NCBI GenBank assembly: GCA_949878425.1
Contig: CATLAL010000005.1
Location: 1 to 64,000 of the forward strand
Reading direction: 5' to 3'
Source: an uncultured Oscillospiraceae bacterium
Lineage (GTDB): Bacteria; Bacillota; Clostridia; Oscillospirales; Oscillospiraceae
DNA: 64,000 nucleotides
The translations under genes and the position numbers were made by a program. This document shows, in pieces, positions 7,141 through 15,721 of this stretch; position 1 is the stretch's first letter; each line of letters starts with the position of its first letter. The notes beneath the pieces are model-generated. The model saw only the letters and a list, made by a program, of their open reading frames with translations. It did no database searches and had not been told where the DNA came from.

Positions 7141-8964
7141 ATGAGGAATGGACGCAAGGTTGTTTTGACCTCGGACGCCTTTGTCACGGCGCACGAGAAA
7201 TGCTGGCGTTTTGATGCATCGTATAGGCTGCGGATCCTGCTCCGCAGCGGGGAGGAGATCCCCTTTGACAGCGCAAAAAGCATCCGGCGGACTCCACTGA
7301 AGACCGGACTGGGCGCGGGGGAGCGTGTGTGCTACGGGGAATTTCCGGGATACGGAACGCTCTCCTTCGAGACCCGGGTGCTGGTCAATTCCACCACAGG
7401 CTTTGTGGACTGCACTTTTGTCCCCGGGGACATGGCGGGGCTGGATGTGACGGAGATCTGTTGGCCGGCCCCTCTGGCGGCGGATGAGGAGGGCTCTTAT
7501 GCTGTGCTCAACACCATGCAGGGGCAGCTGCTGCCTGTGGACTGGCCCGCGGAGGTGGGGGAAAAGCTGCCCTTCGGCGGGCAGATGGGCTCGGAGTCGG
7601 CCTATATGCCCTGGTGGGGCGAGATCACGCCCCAGGGTGGGTATCTGTGCTATGTGCGGCAGAGCTGGGACAGTGCCTATACGGTCAAGCATCCTGCCGG
7701 AGGCCCTACCAGGATCGCGGTGCGCCATCTGCCTTCCCTGGGGGAAATGCGCTATGCCCGCACGGTAACGTACTGCTTCGTACCCGCCGGAAGCGACTAT
7801 GTGACCCTCTGCAAATTGTACCGTGAGATCGCGGACGAGGAGGGAAAGCCGCGTACGCTACGGGAAAAGGCCGCCCAAAATCCCAATGTGGCGAAGCTGA
7901 TCGGCTGCTGCGTCATGCACGTGGAGGGCAAGACCCATGTGACCGAGGGCTCTTACTACTATGATAAGGAACATCCGGAGAGGAATGACCGCCTGGTTCC
8001 CTTTTCCCATTGGACCGAGCGCGTCCGGTTTTTGAAGCAAAAAGGTGTGGACCAGCTGTATCTGCATCTGGACGGCTGGGGACAGCCCGGCTATGACAAT
8101 CAGCACCCGGACTACCTGCCGCCCTGTAAAGAGGCCGGCGGCTGGGAGGGGATGAAGGAACTCTCGGACACCATGCGGGAGCTGGGATATATGTTTGGCG
8201 TCCACGACCAGTACCGGGATTATTATATGGATGCCCCTACATACGACACGGACAACGCGGCCATGAGCGTGGACGGTACGCTCTTTGAGCTTGCCCGCTG
8301 GGCGGGCGGACGGCAGAATTTCCTCTGTGCCTCCCTGGCCCTGGACTATGTGCGCCGTAATTTTGAACAGCTTTTTGCCAACGGCATCCATCTGGAGGGG
8401 ACTTACCTGGATGTGTTCACCTGCAACGAGCTGGATGAGTGCGTCAATCCCCATCACCCCATGACCCGCAGGGAGTGCATTGACGCCCGCAATCAATGCT
8501 TCCACTATTTGAGCGCCCACCAGATCGCGCCTTCCTCCGAGGAAGTCAATGACTGGGCGGTAGGAGCGCAGGTCTTCTGCCACTGGGCACCCTATATGGA
8601 GGGTTGCGCGATCCCTGTGCCCCTGTACAATCTGGTATACCATGACTGCGTCATCATACCGTGGATGATGCCCGCCGGACACTGGGGGATCCCGGAGGGG
8701 ACGACCGGTTTCCTGCACGCTCTTCTCAACGGCGGCATGGGGTATATGGACGAGTACGCGGAGGGCGAGGAGCTGGAGGAAAATATCCGCCAGTGGAAGG
8801 TCATCCGTGAATTGCAGCGGCATGTGGCCATGGAGAAAATGGTGGACCACAAGTTCCTGAACAGCGACCGCAGCGAGCAGCGCACCGTCTTCTCCGATGG
8901 CACGCGGGTGATGGTCAATTTTAAAGAGAACACATACCGGATCGATTATCCGGAGGCTTCTTAA
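7141..8964 (+). CDS. Putative glycoside hydrolase (DUF5696/GH101-like TIM barrel)
   Basis: A 607-residue cytoplasmic protein without a signal peptide. The N-terminal third (about 1-240) is beta-rich. The central part looks like a TIM barrel: QLYLHLDGWGQPGYDNQHPD at about 302-321, a GVHDQYRDYY segment, LEGTYLDVF with an acidic pair, and SSEEVNDW. These acidic positions at strand ends resemble glycoside hydrolases of the GH101/DUF5696 type. Assignment to a named family is not secure. Its own consensus promoter lies upstream, and convergent neighbours encode a fructokinase remnant and a GH32 enzyme, so an intracellular role in sugar-derivative breakdown is likely. The substrate cannot be read from the sequence. 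Confidence 0.6.
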   Translation: MRNGRKVVLTSDAFVTAHEKCWRFDASYRLRILLRSGEEIPFDSAKSIRRTPLKTGLGAGERVCYGEFPGYGTLSFETRVLVNSTTGFVDCTFVPGDMAGLDVTEICWPAPLAADEEGSYAVLNTMQGQLLPVDWPAEVGEKLPFGGQMGSESAYMPWWGEITPQGGYLCYVRQSWDSAYTVKHPAGGPTRIAVRHLPSLGEMRYARTVTYCFVPAGSDYVTLCKLYREIADEEGKPRTLREKAAQNPNVAKLIGCCVMHVEGKTHVTEGSYYYDKEHPERNDRLVPFSHWTERVRFLKQKGVDQLYLHLDGWGQPGYDNQHPDYLPPCKEAGGWEGMKELSDTMRELGYMFGVHDQYRDYYMDAPTYDTDNAAMSVDGTLFELARWAGGRQNFLCASLALDYVRRNFEQLFANGIHLEGTYLDVFTCNELDECVNPHHPMTRRECIDARNQCFHYLSAHQIAPSSEEVNDWAVGAQVFCHWAPYMEGCAIPVPLYNLVYHDCVIIPWMMPAGHWGIPEGTTGFLHALLNGGMGYMDEYAEGEELEENIRQWKVIRELQRHVAMEKMVDHKFLNSDRSEQRTVFSDGTRVMVNFKENTYRIDYPEAS

Positions 8965-8972
8965 GCAAGGGG

Positions 8973-9759
8973 TCATGAAATGAGCACTCTGACGATGACA
9001 ACATAACCATCCTGCCCTACACGTTGCAGGCCGGTGTCCTCGTAGGCGATCTCCGGTCCCCACCTGAAAGCATAGCCGCCCATACCGCTGATAGCCCAGG
9101 AGGAACCCCTGCTTTTTTCCTTGTTGTACTGTCCTGCGATGGCAGTCAGATCCTCTTCCACCAATCCATCCAACCCATGCTCCAGCACGAAGTTGAGAAC
9201 GCAGGCGCAGAAGGTGTCCCCGGCCCCAGTGGTTTCGATCGTCCCGCCCAATTTGCAGGCAGGGACGAACACCCGCTTATCCTCATAATAGGAGCAGCTT
9301 CCTTCCGGCCCCGCCGTCACGTTGAACAAGCGAATGTTGGGATACTGCCGCCGCAGGGCAGCCGCGCCTTTATCGAGACCCGTCTCCCCGGTCATAAACT
9401 CCAGCTCATTGTCCGCGATCTTCAAAATATCGCACGAAGAAGGAAAAGTCCCTGTCGCCGTTGGACAGCTTCTTGACAAAAGCCAGGGTGGTCCGCGCGT
9501 TCCGGTCCGTTACCAGATAATCCCCGCAAATCCCGGCTTCCTCTACCACGGCGCGAAGCTGCTGGCCAAACATATCGTCCCCCACTTTGCCTGCAAAAGC
9601 GCAGCTCCGCCCCAACTTTCTCAGCATCGCCAGCACGTTGCAAGGCGCGCCGCCGGGGTTGGCCTCGAAGAGGGGATTGTCCTGACGGCTGAAGCCGTTT
9701 TCCGTAAAATCGATCAGCAGTTCCCCCAGAGCAACCACGTCAAAGGTCTTCTCCACCAT
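8973..9759 (-). pseudogene. Fructokinase (PfkB family) broken by an internal deletion and with an abnormal C-terminus
   Basis: The N-terminal part (9759 down to about 9436) is a normal PfkB sugar kinase: DVVALGELLIDFTENG, then NPGGAPCNVLAMLRKLG and a GDRDFSF segment. The C-terminal part resumes in another frame at about 9431 with DILKIADNELEFMTGE and keeps the ATP/catalytic motif ETTGAGDTF. By comparison with family members, about 70 residues between SF and CDILK are missing, and the junction at 9432-9436 shifts the frame. After EEDLTAI the last roughly 50 residues no longer resemble a PfkB C-terminus, so a second rearrangement is likely. The start lies 4 bases after the GH32 stop, in the same operon. 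Non-functional as a kinase unless a sequencing error is involved, which could not restore the missing codons. Confidence 0.85.
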
Positions 9760-9762
9760 AGC

Positions 9763-11259
9763 TCACGCCTCCTCATCAAACACCAGATCGTATTTCTCTA
9801 CATCCATCAACACCGAACCGCCGGCCTCAAAGCTGATGGCATCCGCCTCCTGGCGGGTGTAGATCACCGCGCTGGCCGCCTGCTCGCCATCGTTGACAAA
9901 GACCTCCAGGCTGAAGCGGTCCAGCACCAGACGGAGCTTGATCTCTCCGTCCCTGGGTCGAACAAAAAAGCTGCGGGTATGGACAATGTCGTGGGGCAGG
10001 CCGCTGCGGGTCCGGTCGATCTTGACGGTCCCCTGGTCGGGGCGGTAGCGGATGATGGTCTCATGCTCCCCGTCCTTGGCCACCCGGATGCGGAACCAGC
10101 GGTAGGAATCCTTCCCAATGGGCCGGACGGTAACAGTCATGTCCAGCATCCTTCCTTGAACGCCGGGCAGGTTGACCTCACCGCTGACAGGAATGTTGTG
10201 GTGCATGACGCACGGACCGCGATAGCTCTCCAGCTCCCGCACGGGTATCTGATACAGCCGCCCATCCTTCACGGACAGCTCCCTGGGCACAGACATCTGG
10301 CCGAACCAGCGGCAGTGATAGGGCTTCGCCCCCACGGTGGCCCAATTCTGCATCCAGGCAATCATAACGCGCCGCCCATCCTTTGTAAGTAGCGTCTGGG
10401 GGGCGTAGAAGTCCAGGCCGTAATCAATAGCCTGTACAAACTGCCGGACAAACCTTTTCCCGGCAGGGTTGTATTCTCCGATGAGGCATACCGTGCCATT
10501 GCCCGCATGAAATTCCAGTCCCACGGGCTGCATCTCCTGGGGGCTGGTGAGCAGAACCTGCTTCCCGTCCAGCGGGAAGAAATCCGGGCACTCCCACATC
10601 TTTCCGTACTGGTTATGGCAGGCGTCAAGGGTGCGGACGAACGACCACTTCCGGCCGTCTCCGCTGCTGTAGAGCAGGATGGCCCCGCTGCCATCTGCGG
10701 CGCGGTTGCCGATGACGGCGTAATACGTCCCATCCTCCTCCCGCCAGACCTTGGGGTCCCGGAAGTCCACCGCGCTGCCGCCCTCCGGCAGATCCTCGCC
10801 GGTCAGAACCGGGTTCAGCTCGCATTTGCCGTAATCCACGCCGTCTCCGATGGCGATGCACTGGGTCTGGATATCCCGGATGAATCCATCGGCATCGCGC
10901 CCCCGCTGGACGCCGGTGTACATGAGCATCTGCCGTCCGTCGGGCATCTCCACCGCGCCGCCGGAGAAGCACCCCGCCGCGTCGTAGCCGCAGTCCGGGG
11001 CCAGGGCGGCGGGCAGACGCTCCCAGCGGATCAGGTCCCGGCTCTTCACGTGTCCCCAGTGCATGGGCCCCCACTCGTTGGAATAGGGGTGGTACTGATA
11101 AAAAAGATGGTACTCCCCCTTGTAGAGAGAGAAACCGTTGGGGTCGTTCATCCAGCCGATGGTGGGAGTCAGGTGGAAGGCGGGCCGTTCCCCGGAGGGG
11201 ATGTGGGGGCCGTACTGGGCCTCGAAGGCCCGGGCTTTCTGAAGGGCTTCGCTGGTCAT
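9763..11259 (-). CDS. GH32 beta-fructofuranosidase (sucrose-6-phosphate hydrolase type)
   Basis: A 498-residue cytoplasmic enzyme hydrolysing beta-fructosides such as sucrose, sucrose-6-phosphate or fructo-oligosaccharides. It has the five-blade propeller motifs WMNDPNG with the nucleophile Asp39, FRDPKVW (stabilising Asp168) and WECPDF (acid/base Glu223), plus the C-terminal beta-sandwich (SLEVFVNDGE). There is no signal peptide. The start chosen is ATG 11259: the AGGAGG ribosome site overlaps the longer frame that opens at 11277. The gene is upstream of the broken fructokinase in the same operon, the usual partner for phosphorylating the released fructose. The GNAT gene precedes it by 18 bp. 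Confidence 0.92.
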   Translation of the reverse strand: MTSEALQKARAFEAQYGPHIPSGERPAFHLTPTIGWMNDPNGFSLYKGEYHLFYQYHPYSNEWGPMHWGHVKSRDLIRWERLPAALAPDCGYDAAGCFSGGAVEMPDGRQMLMYTGVQRGRDADGFIRDIQTQCIAIGDGVDYGKCELNPVLTGEDLPEGGSAVDFRDPKVWREEDGTYYAVIGNRAADGSGAILLYSSGDGRKWSFVRTLDACHNQYGKMWECPDFFPLDGKQVLLTSPQEMQPVGLEFHAGNGTVCLIGEYNPAGKRFVRQFVQAIDYGLDFYAPQTLLTKDGRRVMIAWMQNWATVGAKPYHCRWFGQMSVPRELSVKDGRLYQIPVRELESYRGPCVMHHNIPVSGEVNLPGVQGRMLDMTVTVRPIGKDSYRWFRIRVAKDGEHETIIRYRPDQGTVKIDRTRSGLPHDIVHTRSFFVRPRDGEIKLRLVLDRFSLEVFVNDGEQAASAVIYTRQEADAISFEAGGSVLMDVEKYDLVFDEEA

Positions 11260-11277
11260 ATCATGTTTCCTCCTCAA

Positions 11278-11826
11278 TCACTTCAAATGATATTCCAAAT
11301 ACCGATCATATTCCGTATCTGCAAATTCACCTATGATGTATGCCGCATCTAAACATCCCATGCTGAAATAAAACGAAATCGTATCATGGGATGGAATCGC
11401 CGAAATAAAAACTCTATCCGCGCCCTTGCGCTTCGCGTGCCGGCAAATCTGTTGGAACAGTTTTTTTCCGATCCCTTGCCGCTGCCACCGGTTATCGATG
11501 AAAAGCATGGTCAAATTCGCATATTTTTCCGGTCTGCTCATCAGGATTCCGTCTAAAGACGCAAAACCAATCATCCGGCCATTTACGAGAGCTCCGGCAG
11601 CAGCGCCGCCTCGCTCTATCTGCTGCATCAAATATCCTGGAATCCAAATCCGTTTGTCGTTGTCCCACTCCCGTATTTCGTCAGTTTTTATCCATTTATA
11701 ACCGTTTCCATCCTTCACCCATTTGTCAGATATGACCTGTCTGTGCTGAAAGCCAGCCAGCATCTGCGGGTGGAGGTCCGAAGGACGCAAGAACCTGATT
11801 ACGATACCATCGGTCAATTTCCTCAC
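11278..11826 (-). CDS. GNAT-family N-acetyltransferase
   Basis: A 182-residue protein with the GNAT fold. Motif A is seen as LTMLFIDNRWQRQGIGKKLFQQI at about residues 109-131, with the acetyl-CoA pyrophosphate loop QRQGIGK, and motif B as VFISAIPSHDTISFYFSMGC. It would transfer an acetyl group from acetyl-CoA to an unknown amine. It sits between the phosphotransferase-like gene (6 bp upstream) and GH32 (18 bp downstream), so all three may share a transcript; a link to sugar metabolism is not evident. The substrate cannot be predicted. Confidence 0.85.
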   Translation of the reverse strand: MRKLTDGIVIRFLRPSDLHPQMLAGFQHRQVISDKWVKDGNGYKWIKTDEIREWDNDKRIWIPGYLMQQIERGGAAAGALVNGRMIGFASLDGILMSRPEKYANLTMLFIDNRWQRQGIGKKLFQQICRHAKRKGADRVFISAIPSHDTISFYFSMGCLDAAYIIGEFADTEYDRYLEYHLK

Positions 11827-11832
11827 CTCGTA

Positions 11833-12867
11833 TTAAAGCTCCAGCTTACGCGCCTGCTCCACTTCCATCCAAGCCAGGACGCGCTCTATCTTCGCGGCAT
11901 CCTTCCGACTCGTTTCGACGGCCCGGACCGTATACCACCAGAAAGGGCGCAGATACCGGTAGAGCAGCGGCGCGGCGTCTGCTTCCGTCTGGTTGAACGT
12001 GTAATGTTTTTTTATGATCTCGAGATTTTCTATGAACAGAGTAAACGCTTTTTCTTGCAGCTCTCCGTCGTAGAGCATATTGTTCTCATCATCCTCAAAA
12101 TTGACGAAGGACTCCCGGAACAGCATATTGAGCACCGTCTCCCGCCCGCTCAGATTGAAGTCCAGCACACCCACAAGCCGTAAATCCTCATCCAGCAGTA
12201 CATTCCCCCCGCCCATATCCGCCTGAAAAACGGAGGCGGGAAGCTGCTGGTAAACGCGGGACAGCGCGGCCTTGTTCTCCAGAAAGGCATCCCAGATTCG
12301 TTGGAAGCGGTTGCTTTGTTCCGGGAAATCCTTTTCCATCATCTTCTTGACGCACAGAGCGCACTCCATAACCTCATCATCGTCCTCGGACGGGTCGAAG
12401 GGCTCCAGGATGCAGTACGCCGATGGGAAGTCCACAAAGCCCCACCTTTGCGCGCCTGCCTGCGCCGTCAGGCGGAGGGCGGCCTCCCGGTACACACGCC
12501 GGCCGTCCTTCCAGATACGCCGCTGGTCAAACTGTTCCGCCGTCCGGTAGGCGGAGCATTCCTCCGCGAATACAATGCAGGGCAGGCTGTGATAATCTAC
12601 CGCTTCGGTAGATTTTCCCTTCCGGTTGGGTATAATCCGAGGACAATAGCAGCCGATGGAGCGGTAGGCTTCGATTGCCTGCCGCCAGCCTTCCACCCGG
12701 AGGGGCGTGGTAAAGGCGTTGTGTGCGATCTTGATAACCAGCCGCAAATCTCCCCAGTCCGCAAAGACTATCTGCCGGAAGTCCGACAGGCCGCGGCTGT
12801 GATCCAACAAGTCATAGCGCAGCGGAGAGCGGGCGTCGTAGAGTGTAAAAATATCTTTTATATCCAT
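11833..12867 (-). CDS. Aminoglycoside phosphotransferase (APH)-like kinase
   Basis: A 344-residue protein of the APH/choline-kinase fold. The catalytic loop is seen around residues 212-240 as FQADMGGGNVLLDEDLRL followed by VLDFN. The Brenner motif HGD is changed to QAD, and the Mg-binding D of the DF(D/E) motif is replaced by Asn. A Lys in LRLVIKIAHN could bind ATP. The family contains small-molecule kinases; nothing points to antibiotic resistance here. The start is ATG 12867. A longer frame opens at 13038 but runs back through a terminator and the preceding gene. No clear ribosome site precedes 12867, which directly follows that terminator, so expression may depend on read-through or a leaderless start. 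Confidence 0.7.
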   Translation of the reverse strand: MDIKDIFTLYDARSPLRYDLLDHSRGLSDFRQIVFADWGDLRLVIKIAHNAFTTPLRVEGWRQAIEAYRSIGCYCPRIIPNRKGKSTEAVDYHSLPCIVFAEECSAYRTAEQFDQRRIWKDGRRVYREAALRLTAQAGAQRWGFVDFPSAYCILEPFDPSEDDDEVMECALCVKKMMEKDFPEQSNRFQRIWDAFLENKAALSRVYQQLPASVFQADMGGGNVLLDEDLRLVGVLDFNLSGRETVLNMLFRESFVNFEDDENNMLYDGELQEKAFTLFIENLEIIKKHYTFNQTEADAAPLLYRYLRPFWWYTVRAVETSRKDAAKIERVLAWMEVEQARKLEL

Positions 12868-12879
12868 CGCAGTTTTTGT

Positions 12880-12911
12880 AAAAAAGGGGGCGGCCCGGGG
12901 CCGCCCCCTTT
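12880..12911 (-). terminator. Terminator after the solute-binding protein gene
   Basis: A 13-base perfect stem (12883-12895 with 12899-12911, AAAGGGGGCGGCC type) with a three-base loop, followed on the minus strand by TTTTTTAC. It ends the CUT1 importer transcript and sits immediately ahead of the APH-like start. Confidence 0.9.
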
Positions 12912-12938
12912 CGAGAGAGAAATGGATCGTTTTCCGTA

Positions 12939-14600
12939 TTATTCGGCGTCGCTGTAGCGGTTGTAGGCGGCCTGGTAGATCTCCAGGAGCTGGTTCATGC
13001 CGTAGGTATCGATCAGATCCTGCTTGTAGGCCTCCCACTCGGCGTCGCTGGGGCCGCCGTCCCGGAACCAGAGGGCCTCCTGCTCCTTGACGTGGTTCTC
13101 AAAGTCGGGCTTGTAGAGGTCCAGATCCTCCAGCTCCTGCTCGGTGAACACGCAGTCCACGGGGTAGAAGGTGAAGTCCTCCACATACTTGAACCAGAAG
13201 TTCTGGAGGTCCTCCAGCCGCTGGAGGGCCCGGTCCTCCATGTGGAATACGTCGGTGTAGTACTCGGAGAGGATCAGCTTGGGACCCTGGACCTCATAGG
13301 TGCTCTTGAGCTCGCCGGCGCTCTTGTTGTACTTGGCGCGGGCCTCGTCGTCTGTGATGGACACGTACATGCCCTCCGCGTCCTTCTCCTCGTTGAAGTA
13401 CACGCCAATGGGGCCGTACTGGAGCTGCATGACGTTCTCGCCGGTGTACCACTGGTCGTAGAACTTCAGGAGGTTGGCGGGGCTCTCACAGGCCTTGGTG
13501 ATGGACAGGTGCCCGGAGTTCACGGCGGAGCCGGCGGACTTGATGGTGACGGTGCAGGTACCGTCGGGCCCCTTCAGCGGAGGCAGGTAGACGTAGTCGG
13601 CAGCGTGCTCGCCCATGAGCTCGTTGATCTCCCACCAGGTGGCCACGCCCACGTAGCCCTGGGCGCACTTGGCCAGGTACTGCTTGTCGTCCTGGCTGAA
13701 CACCTCGATGTCAATGAGGCCGTCGGCGTACCAGTCGTGGTAGTAGGTAATGGCGTCGCGGTAGCCGTCGCTGACGCAGTCAAAGACCACTTCCTTATCC
13801 TTGGTCAGACGCAGGTCGGCGCACACGTCGGACCAGTTGGTCAGGCCGAAGGGGGCGTAGAAGATGTTCTGGCCCCAGCACCACTGGTCAAAGCCGAAGG
13901 ACATGGGGATGGTGCTGCCGGCGTCCGCGCCGTACATCTTGTGGGCCATGTCGTTGTCCTTGAAGGCCTGGAGGGCGGTCCTCAGCTCCTCCACCGTCTC
14001 GGGAACGGCCAGCCCCAGGTCATCCAGCCACGCCTTGTTGATCATGGAGAACTGCTGGATGGAGTGGATGGAGTAGTCGTCGGCCGCGCCGGTGGCGGCG
14101 GTGCCCATCATCTCGGCGGAGGGCAGGCCGTAGATCTTGCCGTCGTCCTGGGTGATGGCGGCTTTAATCTGGGGGTACTTGGCCAGAATGGCGGAGAGGT
14201 TGGGCATGATCTCGGGGTCGGTGACATAGGGGGTCAGGTCGATGAAGGTGCCGCCCCGACCATAGCGGCCCAGGTCGTAGTTGGACCAGCCCACGGCCTG
14301 CACGGCGTCGGGGTACTCGCCGCCGGAGAGGCGGATGTTCACCTGCTCGCCTAAGGAATCGGCCATGGTCTCCCAGTTGATCTTGATGCCCGCGTTTTCC
14401 ATCATCTGGTTGAGCACCGGGTTGTCGTCGTAGCCGCCGGAGAGGGCGGAGATGCCGGAGATGACGTTGAACTCCGTCTGGTCGGTGTTGGTGTTGGGCT
14501 CGCCGGAATTGCCGGAGCCGCCATCGTTTCCGCCGCCGCAGGCGGTCAGAAGGGCCAGCGCCATCACGGACGCCAGGATAAGGGACAGAAGCTTCTTCAT
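12939..14600 (-). CDS. Sugar ABC importer substrate-binding lipoprotein (CUT1, LplA/YtcQ type)
   Basis: A 553-residue extracytoplasmic binding lipoprotein. The signal peptide ends in the lipobox LLTACGGG (Cys21), followed by a Gly/Asn/Ser-rich linker to about residue 40. The rest is a type-1 solute-binding fold of the large LipO/YtcQ class (about 500-550 residues) that captures oligosaccharides or uronide-containing glycans. The two permease genes lie upstream on the same strand, after a 197-bp gap containing repeats, so the binding protein is last in the operon and is followed by a strong terminator. The ligand is unknown. Confidence 0.9.
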   Translation of the reverse strand: MKKLLSLILASVMALALLTACGGGNDGGSGNSGEPNTNTDQTEFNVISGISALSGGYDDNPVLNQMMENAGIKINWETMADSLGEQVNIRLSGGEYPDAVQAVGWSNYDLGRYGRGGTFIDLTPYVTDPEIMPNLSAILAKYPQIKAAITQDDGKIYGLPSAEMMGTAATGAADDYSIHSIQQFSMINKAWLDDLGLAVPETVEELRTALQAFKDNDMAHKMYGADAGSTIPMSFGFDQWCWGQNIFYAPFGLTNWSDVCADLRLTKDKEVVFDCVSDGYRDAITYYHDWYADGLIDIEVFSQDDKQYLAKCAQGYVGVATWWEINELMGEHAADYVYLPPLKGPDGTCTVTIKSAGSAVNSGHLSITKACESPANLLKFYDQWYTGENVMQLQYGPIGVYFNEEKDAEGMYVSITDDEARAKYNKSAGELKSTYEVQGPKLILSEYYTDVFHMEDRALQRLEDLQNFWFKYVEDFTFYPVDCVFTEQELEDLDLYKPDFENHVKEQEALWFRDGGPSDAEWEAYKQDLIDTYGMNQLLEIYQAAYNRYSDAE

Positions 14601-14646
14601 GATGATTCTCCTTGCTTTATAATACAGTCAAATTTGATTCGCCTGT

Positions 14647-14745
14647 GTAGGGGCGAGCAGCGCTCGCCCGCTCTGCCGTCGACCAACCGCGCCGCCGGAA
14701 ACGCGTATTTGCCTTTTGGATAGGGGCGAACAGTGCCCGCCCCTA
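14647..14745. repeat. Two copies of a TAGGGGCGA palindromic intergenic repeat
   Basis: GTAGGGGCGAGCAGCGCTCG begins at 14647, and TAGGGGCGAACAGTGCCCGC begins at 14721 and closes with CCCCTA at 14745. Both are imperfect palindromes of REP type placed between the permease and binding-protein genes of one operon, where such hairpins often stabilise or separate mRNA segments (inference). Nothing else is seen in 14601-14797. Confidence 0.65.
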
Positions 14746-14797
14746 CGCGGTGCGGATGGCGCAGCCAAAATATGACGGGGTTAATCCTTTCCGCCTG

Positions 14798-15706
14798 CTA
14801 TCCCTTCACCGCGCCGGCCATGAAGCCCTTCTCGAAGTACTTCTGGACGTAGGGGTAGGCGATGAGCATGGGCACCGCGGCCACGATCATGGAGCAGAAC
14901 TTGATGAGCTCGGTCTGCTTGTTGAGCTCCGCGTAGCCGCCGGAGATCATGCTGGCCTGCTCGGTGGCGGCGCTGCTCTTAATCAGGATGCCCCGCAGCA
15001 CCAGGGGCAGGGGCTCGCCCTTGCCGCCCAGGTAGATCATGGCGGTGAACCAGTCGTTCCAGTAGGCCACCATGGCGAACACCGCCTGGACCGCCAGAAT
15101 GGGCATGGACAGGGGGATCACCACGCTGAGGAAGGTGCGAAACTTCGAGCACCCGTCGATCTCGCTGGCCTCCACCAGGTCGTGGGGAATGGAGTTCTGG
15201 AAGTAGTTGCGGACAATAATCATATTGCCCACCCCTACGCCGCCGGGGAGGAACAGCGACCACATGCTGCCCGTGAGGCCGGTGGCCTTGACCACCAGGT
15301 AGGTGGGGATCAGGCCGCCGCCGAAGTACATGGTGATGACAAAGAAAAGGCTGATCCACTTCCGGCCCGGCAGGTCCTTCTGGGCCAGGGGGTAGGCGGT
15401 GATGTAGAGCATCACCACGGAGAAGATGGTGCCGATGACGGTGTACTTGACGGAGTTGAGGAAGCCGGAGACAATCTTCGGATCCGCGAACACCGCCTTG
15501 TAGCCGTCAAAGGTGAAGCCGCTGGGCAGCAGGAAGGTCTTGCCCGCGTACACGTCGTAGGGGTCGGAGAAGGAGGCCACCAGGACGTAGTAGAGGGGAT
15601 AGGCCACGATGAGCAGGACCACGGTGCAGATGGCCACCAGGATGATGTCGCTGGTCCGGTCGGACAGGCCGGCGGATTTTTTCTTAACAGCGGACGCGCT
15701 TGCCAT
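14798..15706 (-). CDS. CUT1 sugar ABC permease (LplC/YtcP type)
   Basis: A 302-residue inner-membrane permease with six predicted membrane helices and the EAA loop seen as LVEASEIDGCSKFRTFLSVVIPL at about residues 177-199, which docks on the ATPase. The N-terminal MASASAVKKK is cytoplasmic. It starts 15 bp after the stop of the partner permease at 15722 and precedes the binding-protein gene. No ATP-binding subunit is encoded nearby. CUT1 importers in Firmicutes commonly share a distant MsmX-type ATPase, and that is the likely arrangement here. Confidence 0.92.
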   Translation of the reverse strand: MASASAVKKKSAGLSDRTSDIILVAICTVVLLIVAYPLYYVLVASFSDPYDVYAGKTFLLPSGFTFDGYKAVFADPKIVSGFLNSVKYTVIGTIFSVVMLYITAYPLAQKDLPGRKWISLFFVITMYFGGGLIPTYLVVKATGLTGSMWSLFLPGGVGVGNMIIVRNYFQNSIPHDLVEASEIDGCSKFRTFLSVVIPLSMPILAVQAVFAMVAYWNDWFTAMIYLGGKGEPLPLVLRGILIKSSAATEQASMISGGYAELNKQTELIKFCSMIVAAVPMLIAYPYVQKYFEKGFMAGAVKG

Positions 15707-15721
15707 AGTTCTCCTCCTCCC

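Noticed and set aside
11833..12867. Aminoglycoside resistance gene
   Set aside because: Only the kinase fold is shared; catalytic motifs differ from resistance enzymes and the context is metabolic.
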